41,375 nt of DNA from Bacteroidetes bacterium HGW-Bacteroidetes-17. Its GTDB lineage: Bacteria; Bacteroidota; Bacteroidia; Bacteroidales; GCA-2711565. The notes under the pieces are model-generated. The model searched no databases, had not been told where the DNA came from, and saw only the letters and a list, made by a program, of their open reading frames with translations. The position numbers were made by a program, and so were the translations under genes. The stretch covers positions 1 to 41,375 of the forward strand of contig PHDM01000032.1 in the NCBI GenBank assembly GCA_002840985.1, given 5' to 3'. Shown here in pieces: positions 8,155-18,197 of this stretch. The number at the start of each line of letters is the position of its first letter. Within the stretch, counting starts at the first letter, position 1.

Positions 8155-10959
8155 ATGCACAACATGAAAAAAAATGATGGAAAAAGGTTAATTAATTTTT
8201 TATTTGCCTTTTTATTGCTTAATCTGACAATTATTTCTACTGCTCAGGCACAAAGCAAAATTACTACCCCTAAGGAACAGTTAGGGTTTGATATTGGTGA
8301 TGATTACCACCTGATAAATTATACTGATATTATGAAATATTGGGAAAAATTAGATGTGGAATCAGATCGGATGCAACTGGTGGACATTGGACCAACTGCT
8401 GAAGGCAGACGTCAGTTTATGGCAATTATTACTTCACCCGAAAATTTGAAAAAGCTTGATCACTATCGGGAAATTTCTGCCAAATTAGCTTTAGCCAAAG
8501 GCCTTACGGACGATGAAGCAAAAGCCTTATCGATTGAAGGAAAAGCTGTAGTTTGGATTGATGGTGGATTGCATGCCACCGAAGTTGTTGGTTCGCATCA
8601 ATTAATGAAAATGGTTTATAATATGGTTAGTAAAAATGATGCGGAAACATTGCGGATTTTGGATGATGTAATCATGCTGGCTGTTTTTGCCAATCCTGAT
8701 GGGCTCGAATTAGTCTCTGATTGGTACATGCGAAATGAAAATGAAAAGGATAGATCGGCCAATAATTTACCCAGACTATACCACAAATACATTGGTCATG
8801 ACAATAATAGAGATTCGTACATGGTAACCCAACCCGAAACTGAGAATATGGCCCGGGTTATGTATAAAGAATGGTATCCTCAAATTATGTACAACCATCA
8901 TCAAACGGGCCCAAATGGAGCAATCGTGTTTGTACCTCCTTTCAGAGATCCTGTAAACTTTTATTTTGATCCTTTGTTGGTAATTGGTATCCAAACATTA
9001 GGTACGGCAATGCATAGCCGTTTAATCGCTGATGGTTTGCCTGGTAGCGCGATGCGATCGAAAGCAAATTATTCAACCTGGTTCAACGGTAATTTACGAA
9101 CCACCGGATATTTTCATAATCAAATTGGGTTGTTGACCGAAATTAAAGGTAATCCAACTCCGGAGAAATTGGGTTTATATCCGGAAGAATTACTTCCTGG
9201 AACGGATATGCCTTTCCCTGTCGAACCTAAAATACTATATTTCAGGGAAGCGATTCAGTACTCAATTTCTATGAATATGGCTATTCTGGACTATGCATCA
9301 AGATATAAAGAAATCGTTCTTTTCAACAGGTATTTGATGGGTAAGAAAAATATTGAAAAAGGGAGTCAGGATAACTGGACCATTCATCCGAAAATTGTTA
9401 AAGAAGTGAATGATACACTTAAAAATGATCCAAAATTAGCTGAGATCATGTCACGGGCATCTCGCCGATGGAATGGCGTTCCTGCTGAAAATTTTAAATT
9501 ATTTCGTGCTCCAGAAAACCGTGATCCAAGAGCTTTCATTCTTTCTGCTGATCAGGTTGATTTTGCAACAGCAACAAAATTTGTAAACACTTTTATTAAA
9601 AATGGAGTGGATGTATTACAAGCAACCGCAGATTTTAAAGTGAACGGAAAAACTTATCCTGTTGGATCCTATATTTTCAAAACAGATCAGGCTTTCAGGC
9701 CACATATTTTGGATTTGTTTGAGCCTCAGGATCATCCTAATGATTTTCAATATCCCGGAGGACCGCCAGTTGCTCCTTACGACAATGCAGGCTATACTTT
9801 ATCGTACCAGATGGGCATTGAGTTTGATCGCATTCTGGATGATGTAAAAGGTCCTTTTGAGAAAATTGAAGGCTTTGCAAAACCTTTGGCAGGAAAGGTG
9901 ATAAATAGTAAAGATGCAAAAGGCTATCTTTTATCTCATAAAATTAACGATGCAGCGGTGGCCACAAATCGTTTGTTGGCAGCCAAACATCAGGTTTATT
10001 GGTTGACCAGTCCACTTGAAATGAATGGCAAGACTTATCCCGTAGGTACCATTTATATTAAAGCTAAAGGTTCGAGTTTAAAAATGCTTGAAGAAATGTC
10101 GGCTGAACTTGGCTTGAGTTTCGAAGGCGCAGCTTATGAACCTGCATCTGCGGCTTTGCAAATTTCTGCTCCACGTATTGGTTTGTGGGATAGTTATGGT
10201 GGATCGATGTCTTCCGGGTGGACCAGATGGCTGTTAGAGCAATTTGAATTCCCGTTTGAAGTTGTTTATCCTAAAGCAATTGATGCAGGTGATTTAAATA
10301 AAAAATTTGATGTACTTGTTTTTGTTACAGGAGCAATTCCGTCAGGAGAAGTACGATCGGCTCAACCAGCATTCGGCAGAGGTCCGATCGACGAGAATAC
10401 AATACCTGAAGAATATCGATCATGGTTAGGACAGGTGACGCCCGATAAAACAATTCCTCAATTAATTTCATTCTTGAATAATGGGGGAAGTATCATTGCT
10501 ATTGGAAGTTCTACAAATTTAGCTCAACATCTAAAGTTGCCCATTGGTAATCATATGATTGATAGAGATGGGAAACCTTTAAGACCTGAAACTTATTATA
10601 TTCCGGCAACCATTTTGCAAGTAAGGATGGATAATAAACAACCCATTGCTTATGGTATGAATGAAAGGGTTGATATTTTCTTCGATGAAAGCCCTGTATT
10701 CCGTTTTCAACCCAATGCAGATAAAAAGGGATTAACTCCAATTGCATGGTTCGATAGTGATAAACCATTAACCAGCGGATGGGCATGGGGACAAGACCGT
10801 TTGTACGGAGGCGTTGCCATTGCAGAAGCAAAAGTCGGGAAAGGGAATTTGTATTTGTTTGGACCGGAAATTCTGTACCGGGCTCAATCGCATGGTACTT
10901 TTAAATTGTTTTTTAACGGATTGTTTTTAAGTACATCTAAAAGCACAACTTTAAAATAG
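8155..10959 (+). CDS. Secreted M14-family zinc metallopeptidase
   Basis: 934 aa; signal peptide (FLLLNLTIISTAQAQ); GLHATEVVGSHQ (HxxE zinc motif), YNHHQTGP; long C-terminal extension. Confidence 0.9.
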   Translation: MHNMKKNDGKRLINFLFAFLLLNLTIISTAQAQSKITTPKEQLGFDIGDDYHLINYTDIMKYWEKLDVESDRMQLVDIGPTAEGRRQFMAIITSPENLKKLDHYREISAKLALAKGLTDDEAKALSIEGKAVVWIDGGLHATEVVGSHQLMKMVYNMVSKNDAETLRILDDVIMLAVFANPDGLELVSDWYMRNENEKDRSANNLPRLYHKYIGHDNNRDSYMVTQPETENMARVMYKEWYPQIMYNHHQTGPNGAIVFVPPFRDPVNFYFDPLLVIGIQTLGTAMHSRLIADGLPGSAMRSKANYSTWFNGNLRTTGYFHNQIGLLTEIKGNPTPEKLGLYPEELLPGTDMPFPVEPKILYFREAIQYSISMNMAILDYASRYKEIVLFNRYLMGKKNIEKGSQDNWTIHPKIVKEVNDTLKNDPKLAEIMSRASRRWNGVPAENFKLFRAPENRDPRAFILSADQVDFATATKFVNTFIKNGVDVLQATADFKVNGKTYPVGSYIFKTDQAFRPHILDLFEPQDHPNDFQYPGGPPVAPYDNAGYTLSYQMGIEFDRILDDVKGPFEKIEGFAKPLAGKVINSKDAKGYLLSHKINDAAVATNRLLAAKHQVYWLTSPLEMNGKTYPVGTIYIKAKGSSLKMLEEMSAELGLSFEGAAYEPASAALQISAPRIGLWDSYGGSMSSGWTRWLLEQFEFPFEVVYPKAIDAGDLNKKFDVLVFVTGAIPSGEVRSAQPAFGRGPIDENTIPEEYRSWLGQVTPDKTIPQLISFLNNGGSIIAIGSSTNLAQHLKLPIGNHMIDRDGKPLRPETYYIPATILQVRMDNKQPIAYGMNERVDIFFDESPVFRFQPNADKKGLTPIAWFDSDKPLTSGWAWGQDRLYGGVAIAEAKVGKGNLYLFGPEILYRAQSHGTFKLFFNGLFLSTSKSTTLK

Positions 10960-10978
10960 CAGAAATAAATTAGATAAA

Positions 10979-11019
10979 AAAAGGACGCCATCCCGATAAA
11001 ATCGGGATGGCGTCCTTTT
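10979..11019 (+). terminator. Strong intrinsic terminator-like hairpin
   Basis: AAAAGGACGCCATCCCGAT - AAA - ATCGGGATGGCGTCCTTTT: 19-bp perfect arms, 3-nt loop, ends in T run; 20 bp after the M14 peptidase stop. Confidence 0.9.
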
Positions 11020-11036
11020 ACTATATGAAGTTGGAG

Positions 11037-11122
11037 GGTATAACCCGCCTGACAGGCCGGGCAGGTACCCGGCAGCTCTGCTGCGGAATTTGTTTTCAAA
11101 GCTTGCTTTGGGATTTTATACC
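11037..11122. repeat. Compact multi-hairpin element closed by GGTATAA/TTATACC
   Basis: Outer arms 11037-11043/11116-11122; inside GCCTG-A-CAGGC, CCGGG-N6-CCCGG, GCAGC-TCT-GCTGC, CAAAGC-TT-GCTTTG. Confidence 0.7.
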
Positions 11123-12396
11123 TTTGATTTATCAAATATTTTCTCAGTGTTTTTATACATTAAATGATCTACTAAATCCAGCGCATCACTTATTGTTATC
11201 CAATTCTCAGCTACTAATTCAGTCAAAGCTTGAGCAATCCCTTTTCGGGCAACAAAAGCGTGTCCAATTACATTCTCTACAATCTTATCATCGCCTCCAA
11301 ATGTGAAGATTTTATTGTTTGGTACAGTAAGTATAAACTTTTTCAAAAAATCTTTAGCTGCCAAAGGGTTAATGGACCAAGACCAGCACATATCAATGTA
11401 TGCGTTTGAGTAACTTTTTGCTAAAGAAAGCATTTCCTCATAATGAGGATAGCATAAATGGAAAAAGACAAATTTTGCATTTGGAGCTTGCTTGCACAGT
11501 GAAGCACAATCTGATGGGTTGTCCTTTACCCAGTGCATGTTCATTACATTATTCATTGCCCATTGGCCCGTATGTATTTTTACAGGCAATCCGTATTCAG
11601 TAGCTTTGTCAACACAGTACCAGAACAAATGGTCCTGAAGTTTCTTTTCCTCCCCTGGACTAATTGTTTGTAAACTGATTTTTCTAATAAATATTTTTTC
11701 AACTTCGTTGGCCTCGACCCTTTCAAAATCAAGCCTTCTAGAATAAGCATTCCCGATTTTCACTCCCTTTGCAATTTGGTTATATTCGGAAAACCACCAA
11801 TCAATCAGCGAGTGCCAATCTGATAAAGAATTAATCTTAACGTTTTCAGGAACAGAATAGGGCTTTACTACTACTTGAATTAGCCCATTTAATGCAATAT
11901 CTAAATGCAATAATTCAGGAGACTCACTTTTCTTACAGGCAATAATCGGGGAGTGTACATGACAATGCTTAATATTTGCAATATCTTGAATGATATATTT
12001 ATAAAATCCCTTTTTTCTTGTTTTTTCGTACCTATGTTGTAGTTCATTAATATTATCTTCTGAAATTTCGTCGATACCGTAAAGTATCTTGGTTGTATTT
12101 CGAAATACCAATCCTGAAGCTGTGTTTTTTAAAAAAGGCCAGTATTCCTTTAAGATTTGCCACTTATCAAATGAATTAAGCTGTTTTGAGAATAATTTAT
12201 CAAACTTTTCTTTTGATATTCCTGCTGAAATCAAGTCGAAGCCAAAATAATGATTAAGCAATAACGCCCAATCATCACAAGGAATTATTGGTTCTATACA
12301 ATCCAGTCGTTCAGACTCATCAATCAAATGCTCATGAGTATCAATGAATGGCGTTTCAAAAACTTTTTTCTCTATTAAATCTTTAATATTTTCCAT
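11116..12396 (-). CDS. Amidohydrolase-superfamily protein
   Basis: 426 aa; FIDTHEHLIDESERL, LPVKIHTGQW, FGGDDKIVENVIGHAFVARKG. Confidence 0.8.
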   Translation of the reverse strand: MENIKDLIEKKVFETPFIDTHEHLIDESERLDCIEPIIPCDDWALLLNHYFGFDLISAGISKEKFDKLFSKQLNSFDKWQILKEYWPFLKNTASGLVFRNTTKILYGIDEISEDNINELQHRYEKTRKKGFYKYIIQDIANIKHCHVHSPIIACKKSESPELLHLDIALNGLIQVVVKPYSVPENVKINSLSDWHSLIDWWFSEYNQIAKGVKIGNAYSRRLDFERVEANEVEKIFIRKISLQTISPGEEKKLQDHLFWYCVDKATEYGLPVKIHTGQWAMNNVMNMHWVKDNPSDCASLCKQAPNAKFVFFHLCYPHYEEMLSLAKSYSNAYIDMCWSWSINPLAAKDFLKKFILTVPNNKIFTFGGDDKIVENVIGHAFVARKGIAQALTELVAENWITISDALDLVDHLMYKNTEKIFDKSKV

Positions 12397-12561
12397 TTAA
12401 TTCTTTCTTTCTCGGTGAAGGCCTACATATTGGTGTTAACATGCTCATAAGTGCTATGCCGCAATGGGTATACAAATATAGCGGTATATTTATTTTTAGT
12501 AAATAAATCATTCTATTATATATCATTAAGAGTAAAACTTAATCGATTCTTTGCAGATATC

Positions 12562-13533
12562 TTATAAGTTGTTTATCCATTTTATAATAATTTCATTTGC
12601 CGATTTTACGGTCAATTTTCCGTGCGAACCGTTTACGATCAACGAATATTGTTTATTCTCATTTCTCCATTTATTGAATATCAGATCACATCCGGTTTTA
12701 TCTACAATATTGTCGTTCAGCCCATAAATCAGCAATAATGGATAATTTGCTTTTTGGGAATAATCAATCATCAAACTCATTAATTTTCTGGATTCAGTCA
12801 TCACATATAAACTGAAATATTTAACCAGTAATGGGTCATTAACTCTTGATTCTGATTCTTTTCTGTCTGCTTCGTTTTCAATTTTTGCCGGATCACCTGC
12901 CATATTCACAATGGGTTCGTGTTTATCAAAAAGATAATACCACGCGTATTTCACATATTCACCGATGCTGGGTGTCATTCCTTTTACTTTTTTTAATAGG
13001 TAAGGTGGATTTATTAGAATTGCACCGTCGACATTTTCTATTTTGTCGGCAACAGCCAATACAACCGCCGTTGACATGCTGTGCCCAAAAAGTACGATTT
13101 TGTGTTGATTTGAATTGTAATCTTTGTCGCTTTTTATAATTTCAATATAATCGTTAATAAAATCCGAGAAATTCGAAATATCTCCTCTAACCCCGTCTGA
13201 ATAGCCTGTTCCGCGAGGATGTATAACCACAACTCTGTTCTTATTATTACTCAGTTGTTCAATGAGATCCTTTTCGGCAATATGGTTTATTCCGGTAATT
13301 CCGGAAATGATAAATAAGGTGGAATTATAAGTTTCATTGGGTTGATAATCATATATATATAATTTCTGCTTATCCTTAACTTCGAAGAAATAGCCTTCAT
13401 CATTATTGGGTAAAATTGGTTTGTCTAAATTTTTCATAGCAGGATATGAATTAAATAATATGAACAAAATGAAAAGAATAAAACAAATCATTAATAGCAG
13501 TCTTAATAATTGTGATATTATTGCATGAATCAT
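12562..13533 (-). CDS. Membrane-anchored alpha/beta hydrolase
   Basis: N-terminal hydrophobic segment; HPRGTGYSDG, LFGHSMSTAVVLA (GHSMS nucleophile elbow), LLLIYGLNDNIVD, NGSHGKL. Confidence 0.85.
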   Translation of the reverse strand: MIHAIISQLLRLLLMICFILFILFILFNSYPAMKNLDKPILPNNDEGYFFEVKDKQKLYIYDYQPNETYNSTLFIISGITGINHIAEKDLIEQLSNNKNRVVVIHPRGTGYSDGVRGDISNFSDFINDYIEIIKSDKDYNSNQHKIVLFGHSMSTAVVLAVADKIENVDGAILINPPYLLKKVKGMTPSIGEYVKYAWYYLFDKHEPIVNMAGDPAKIENEADRKESESRVNDPLLVKYFSLYVMTESRKLMSLMIDYSQKANYPLLLIYGLNDNIVDKTGCDLIFNKWRNENKQYSLIVNGSHGKLTVKSANEIIIKWINNL

Positions 13534-13561
13534 TTGTTATATCGGATTGTCGGTTGTTTTT

Positions 13562-14758
13562 CTATATAATTTCAGCGATACTAATTGTTTTCAGCTGACC
13601 AAAGCAGTTGCTACAAAGTCCTTTACCGCAAGTTCCTCCATTTTTTCCGCCGGCAACGAAATTATTAACCGAAACCAAAGTGCCGTCCTTCTTATAAATT
13701 CGAATAAAAGATTGACAGGAGTTGGGCCAATTCTGACACCCACTTACAATAATATTTTCAGGCATTTGTTCTGATAAAGCAATTCCGTTAATCCCATCTC
13801 CTTCGCTGGCTCCAAATTGCCGTGTCCAGATGGTTTCCAGATTTTCATTCATCTGTAATAAAAAACTATCTCCTTTTCCCTGATGTTTAATGTCATAACT
13901 ACTACTTGTCCAACCACCTGCATATATGTTGTTTTTGTTGTCTACGATAATATTTGTCACGATATCCAATTCTTCGGTCGCAATTTGATAGAGTTTTACC
14001 TGTTCTCCGGCGTCGGTGAATTTACCAATGAATCCATCAATTTTACCTTTATACTGGGTAGCTAAGTCGCCTGTAGTATATCCGCATACATAAATGGTTG
14101 AAGCCATATCACCGGTTATTCCTACGCATTCGTCATGCTCATTTGTTCCGAATTGCTTGATCCAAATGGTATTACCTGTATTGTCTAATTTTAAAATGAG
14201 GCAATCAGTCTTACCAAAAGATGATTTGCCCATCAATCCCTGGGTAGTTCCGGCCACGTATATGTTCCCTTGGATATCCAAATATATTTTATTCCCAAAA
14301 TCAGTACTATCCGTTCCATATTGTTTTTGCCACGCTATGGTTCCTGTCGTATCGAACTTAACAACCAGTAAATCTTCTTTCCCAAAATTCTTTTTATTTA
14401 AAACTCCGGTCGTATAACCGGTCACGTACAAATTACCCATTCTGTCTATTGCTAACCAATTAATGATATCATCTTCATCGGTTCCAAATTGTTTGGTCCA
14501 AACGATATTGCCTGTACTATCGAATTTGGTGACAAATCCATCCGATTTACCAATATGGTTGCCTGCAAAGCTTCCTTTTGTATCACCGGCTATATAAACA
14601 TTACCGAACTGATCGCTTACCGGATTGTAAGCAACGCCGTCATTGTCTGAACCAAATTGTTTCCCGTAAATAAAATTGGTTTGTGCTTTGGCAAAGACCG
14701 TTAAAGTAACAAATATTGAGAAAAGAATTATTTGCTTAATTTTAATTGTTGTGTTCAT
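13562..14758 (-). CDS. Secreted SBBP-type beta-propeller repeat protein with C-terminal cysteine cluster
   Basis: Signal peptide; repeated W-x-[KR]-Q-[FY]-G-[TA] / GNVYVAG units; C-terminus GGTCGKGLCSNCFG. Confidence 0.85.
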   Translation of the reverse strand: MNTTIKIKQIILFSIFVTLTVFAKAQTNFIYGKQFGSDNDGVAYNPVSDQFGNVYIAGDTKGSFAGNHIGKSDGFVTKFDSTGNIVWTKQFGTDEDDIINWLAIDRMGNLYVTGYTTGVLNKKNFGKEDLLVVKFDTTGTIAWQKQYGTDSTDFGNKIYLDIQGNIYVAGTTQGLMGKSSFGKTDCLILKLDNTGNTIWIKQFGTNEHDECVGITGDMASTIYVCGYTTGDLATQYKGKIDGFIGKFTDAGEQVKLYQIATEELDIVTNIIVDNKNNIYAGGWTSSSYDIKHQGKGDSFLLQMNENLETIWTRQFGASEGDGINGIALSEQMPENIIVSGCQNWPNSCQSFIRIYKKDGTLVSVNNFVAGGKNGGTCGKGLCSNCFGQLKTISIAEII

Positions 14759-14851
14759 GATTACATCTCCTTTTGTTTAATAGAATTTCAATATTTTATT
14801 TATGAATGTTATTTTTTTATGATGCTTGATGATCGAAAGCATTAGCAGTTT

Positions 14852-16054
14852 TTATTTCTCAGTATTAGCCGTGATGATGATTTTGAGCGGGCAATAGGCA
14901 GTCGCATTTTCAGAATCGGTAACTACTATTATTAACGTAAGTTCACCTGCTTCAACGGGTGAGCCAGAGAAAGTTTTTGTTGAGGGGTCAAAAACAATCC
15001 AAGCGGGGATCGGTTTGCCGTCTATCATCTGTGCAGTAAAAATCAAAGCAGTCTTATTATCATCATCAAAAAATATGTTGTCAGGTACAGTAAATGTAAA
15101 TGCTTGTCCTGCCACTGCAGCCTGAGGTTTGATTAATGATTTTATATATGGGCTTAAATTGGTGTTTTTCAGGCTATCAATCGCAGCATCGATCCGAACC
15201 CAATAAACATAAACATCTGAATAATCGGGTTTCGTGCCGGTTGTATAAAACAGGTATTTATTATCAGGAGTAACCCAGGGGCCCCAGCTTCCGAGGCCAA
15301 AATTTATTTCCGGACCAAAGTTTCTGGGGTTTGTCCAATTGCCATCTTCTTTTTTATAACTTATTGCCAAAGCCGGACGGTTAGTCACGATCATAAATGA
15401 TTCGTCACGTGAAACAAAGAAATCCTGATTTTCACCGCCTGTATTAAGCGGTCTTCCAAAACTTAATGCAGTGGTATCATTGCCTTTAATGATGAGCCTG
15501 CACCAGTCATTTAATCCGGCGCCATTACCTGATTTCGAGGAAATATAATAATTTCCATTATTGGTAAATTGATAATAATGTGCCACATCAAGTCCGGTTA
15601 AAATCCTTTTTGGATTGCCCCAGCCGGCTCCATTTTTGACAGAAATATAGGTCTCGGAATTTTTTTCAGGTTCTATTCTTTCAAAATACATGGTGTCTCC
15701 GGTAATTGATAATGCCGGTGCCAAGCCCTCAAACAGTCTGGTGGGGCCGATCCATTTACCGTTCGAATAAGTGTACTTTTTAATGCTTGCTCCTCTTAAG
15801 GGATAGTATGCTTCAATTTCTGAATAATAAATATCCTTGCCATCATTAGAAATTACGATCCTTTCGGCAGCAAAGGATCCCTGGCTAACTGATAAAGGAA
15901 ACCTTTTTGGTGTATTTCCGGGAAGGGTTTGACCCAGAAAAAGGCTATCGATTGGCACTGATTGTGTAAATCCGTGATTTACTAAAAAAGAAAAAGCAAG
16001 GGTTATGAGAATTGATTTCAATCCTCTTTTCAGTTGTAGGTTATTATTTTTCAT
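14852..16054 (-). CDS. Secreted PD40-like propeller protein with C-terminal putative Ig-like (He_PIG-type) domain
   Basis: ISNDGKDIYYSEIEAYYPLRGASIKKYTYSNGKW, VTPDNKYLFYTTGTKPDYSDVYVYWV, C-terminal PAWIVFDPSTKTFSGSPVEAGELTLIIVVTDS. Confidence 0.8.
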   Translation of the reverse strand: MKNNNLQLKRGLKSILITLAFSFLVNHGFTQSVPIDSLFLGQTLPGNTPKRFPLSVSQGSFAAERIVISNDGKDIYYSEIEAYYPLRGASIKKYTYSNGKWIGPTRLFEGLAPALSITGDTMYFERIEPEKNSETYISVKNGAGWGNPKRILTGLDVAHYYQFTNNGNYYISSKSGNGAGLNDWCRLIIKGNDTTALSFGRPLNTGGENQDFFVSRDESFMIVTNRPALAISYKKEDGNWTNPRNFGPEINFGLGSWGPWVTPDNKYLFYTTGTKPDYSDVYVYWVRIDAAIDSLKNTNLSPYIKSLIKPQAAVAGQAFTFTVPDNIFFDDDNKTALIFTAQMIDGKPIPAWIVFDPSTKTFSGSPVEAGELTLIIVVTDSENATAYCPLKIIITANTEK

Positions 16055-16076
16055 AATTTATTAGTTATTTAATACC

Positions 16077-16156
16077 AAAACGGTTGCAAAGGAATAAGAA
16101 ACAGAAAGTTGATCAAAGAAAATTATGATAAGGGGTCAGATAAAATGATGGATGGT
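16077..16156 (-). promoter_or_regulatory. Shared promoter element, copy A (upstream of the PD40-like gene)
   Basis: Direct repeats at 16125-16132 (ATGATAAG) and 16145-16152 (ATGATGGA), 12-bp spacer containing GGTC; 35 bp to CAAA at 16087-16090. 32-nt identity with copy B. Confidence 0.75.
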
Positions 16157-16375
16157 TTTGACTTAATGAATTTCTAATCACAAGACCAATAAAAAATCAT
16201 ATCAATAGGGAAAATCAATTTATTAGGATGGCAATTTTAATAGATTTATTGTATATTCTATAGAAATCCCCAGGAATTTTATAAGAGAACTTCAAAAAAA
16301 ACCATATCGTTAAAAAGACTGTTTTACTCTTCAAGTAATCAGCGATATTGGCGCACAAAGGTATCTAATAGTTGC

Positions 16376-17503
16376 CTACTTTAATAGCAATTCCGATGTG
16401 TTAAAAATTGAATTCAAACCTTCTGATATTAGATGTTCAAATGGCCAATCCAAATAATTCAGATCGTGATTGTGTTCCTCAAAGATGAAACATTTCAGAT
16501 TTGTTTTATTTGCTTGTCTGAATCTTGATTGAATATCATACACTCCTTCAACGGGAACATTGCCATCCTCGGTACCATGAAAGATAAAAATTGGAATATC
16601 CAATCTTAACAATCTTGTTTTATTGGCTTCAAGCTGAAAATGCGCTTTCAGCCAACTACTGGTTATTCTGAAATAATTTTGCCATATCAATGCATCATTG
16701 CCCGAATCGACCATCTTTAACAAGTGTTCGAAGTATGGGGTAGTTCTGATGGCAAAGTCACGAAAATCAAGGATGCTGTCATTTACATGATCGAGCGATT
16801 CAAAGGAGGCATTTCTTAAAACCCGGGTTCGTCCCATTGTCGCTATGGTGTCGGTTGATTCATATTCAGCTTTGCTGATCATATTGTCTCTATTGATATC
16901 AAAGTATTTACGGAGGTTTATCATGGATGAATTCCCCGAATATTGCCATTTAATTACATCATACAGGTTGTCGTTAGCATAACCGGCAAGTAGCAATGCA
17001 TCAACTTTTTCTATTTTTCGATCAGCAACCATCGAGGCAATAATTGTTCCCTCACTCATACCAAGTAAAGCTATTTTGGAGTTTGAAAATCTTTTATCCT
17101 TTTTCAATTGTGAAATAATTGCTTCTATATCTTCAGTTTCAGTTAAGGGCAGATATTTAGAATACTTTACAGAATCAATTTTGTCGTAATATGGGGGAGT
17201 ATCTCCAATCTCAACACCTCTTCTGTTGTATGAGAAAAATCCAATACCTCGTTTATTGAATTCGTCGGCAAACAGATCAAAATAGTTAAACTGAATATTC
17301 CCAATTTTTCTCTTGTTTAGATAAGTATTGGGTCCTGTGCCATGCACAAAGATTACCAATAATGGAACGTTGTCTATATTATCTGGAAGTTTTAATTGTC
17401 CAGAGATGTTTTCTCCATCTGATAATTGTACCTTGACGATTTCTTCTCCAAAAACATAGATGTTGACAAAAGTCGCAATCAAAAATATGAGTATTTTTTG
17501 CAT
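16376..17503 (-). CDS. Secreted alpha/beta hydrolase with EF-hand-like insertion
   Basis: FVHGTGPN, LGMSEGTIIA nucleophile elbow, FIFHGTEDGNVP; internal DINRDNMISKAE matches a 12-residue EF-hand loop. Confidence 0.85.
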   Translation of the reverse strand: MQKILIFLIATFVNIYVFGEEIVKVQLSDGENISGQLKLPDNIDNVPLLVIFVHGTGPNTYLNKRKIGNIQFNYFDLFADEFNKRGIGFFSYNRRGVEIGDTPPYYDKIDSVKYSKYLPLTETEDIEAIISQLKKDKRFSNSKIALLGMSEGTIIASMVADRKIEKVDALLLAGYANDNLYDVIKWQYSGNSSMINLRKYFDINRDNMISKAEYESTDTIATMGRTRVLRNASFESLDHVNDSILDFRDFAIRTTPYFEHLLKMVDSGNDALIWQNYFRITSSWLKAHFQLEANKTRLLRLDIPIFIFHGTEDGNVPVEGVYDIQSRFRQANKTNLKCFIFEEHNHDLNYLDWPFEHLISEGLNSIFNTSELLLK

Positions 17504-17569
17504 ATGTATTAATTTTTTAAAATGAAAGAAAGGAATAAATCAAGCTACAACAGTAGCGTTTTATCTGTA

Positions 17570-18187
17570 TTATTGCTCATTACACAGAGATGCATGCAAC
17601 TCTTTCAAAGATTCCAGATTTTTTAAGTGAAACTTGCGGATTTTATTTAGCACGAAGAAAGCAACAAATAATCCGACAAGAGAACCAACCATCAAACCAA
17701 CAATGGATTCCTCATTTTTTATCACCTCAATAAACGGTTTGTGGTCATAATAAACATGGATTGATAGATTTATCATTACTAAAAGAATCGGTATTAAAAC
17801 AATATACAACTTGCTGTATTTGCCCAATAACCATCCTGATAACATTTTGATTCTTTGATCCACCCAGTCTTTTAAGGATAAGTTGAATTTATTGCTATAC
17901 AGTTTATTCAATGAAAGTAAAGAAACTATTAAGGAAATAATTACAATTGAACCAATGACGGAATTGTTGACCAGATAGAGAACATCTCCCTGCCTATTCA
18001 GTGCTGTTATGATGAGAAAAACAAGCATGCCAATACATACCACAATATCAATGCTAAGGATTAACAAAAATTTATTGATCGTTTTTTTTGTTTTGGCAGC
18101 AAGTGCTTGATTGAGTTCTTCTTTGGTTTTTAGATTAAATCCGGCATCAACTTTCTTCCAAATATTTTTTAATTCGTTCGTTTCCAT
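17570..18187 (-). CDS. Membrane protein encoded next to the ECF sigma factor, putative anti-sigma partner
   Basis: 205 aa, cytosolic-looking N-terminus METNELKNIWKKVDAGFN, about 4 TM segments; 10 bp downstream of the sigma gene. Confidence 0.6.
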   Translation of the reverse strand: METNELKNIWKKVDAGFNLKTKEELNQALAAKTKKTINKFLLILSIDIVVCIGMLVFLIITALNRQGDVLYLVNNSVIGSIVIISLIVSLLSLNKLYSNKFNLSLKDWVDQRIKMLSGWLLGKYSKLYIVLIPILLVMINLSIHVYYDHKPFIEVIKNEESIVGLMVGSLVGLFVAFFVLNKIRKFHLKNLESLKELHASLCNEQ

Positions 18188-18197
18188 GTTACAGATG

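Noticed and set aside
9662-9847. 61-aa ORF in another frame inside the M14 peptidase gene
   Set aside because: Overlaps a well-supported CDS in an alternate frame with no independent evidence.
12455-12488. TATGCCGC...GCGGTATA inverted repeat with GTGTTAAC nearby, considered as an attC-like or transposon-end remnant
   Set aside because: Only 7/8 paired positions, no integrase, no second copy seen and no clear R/L boxes; support is too weak.
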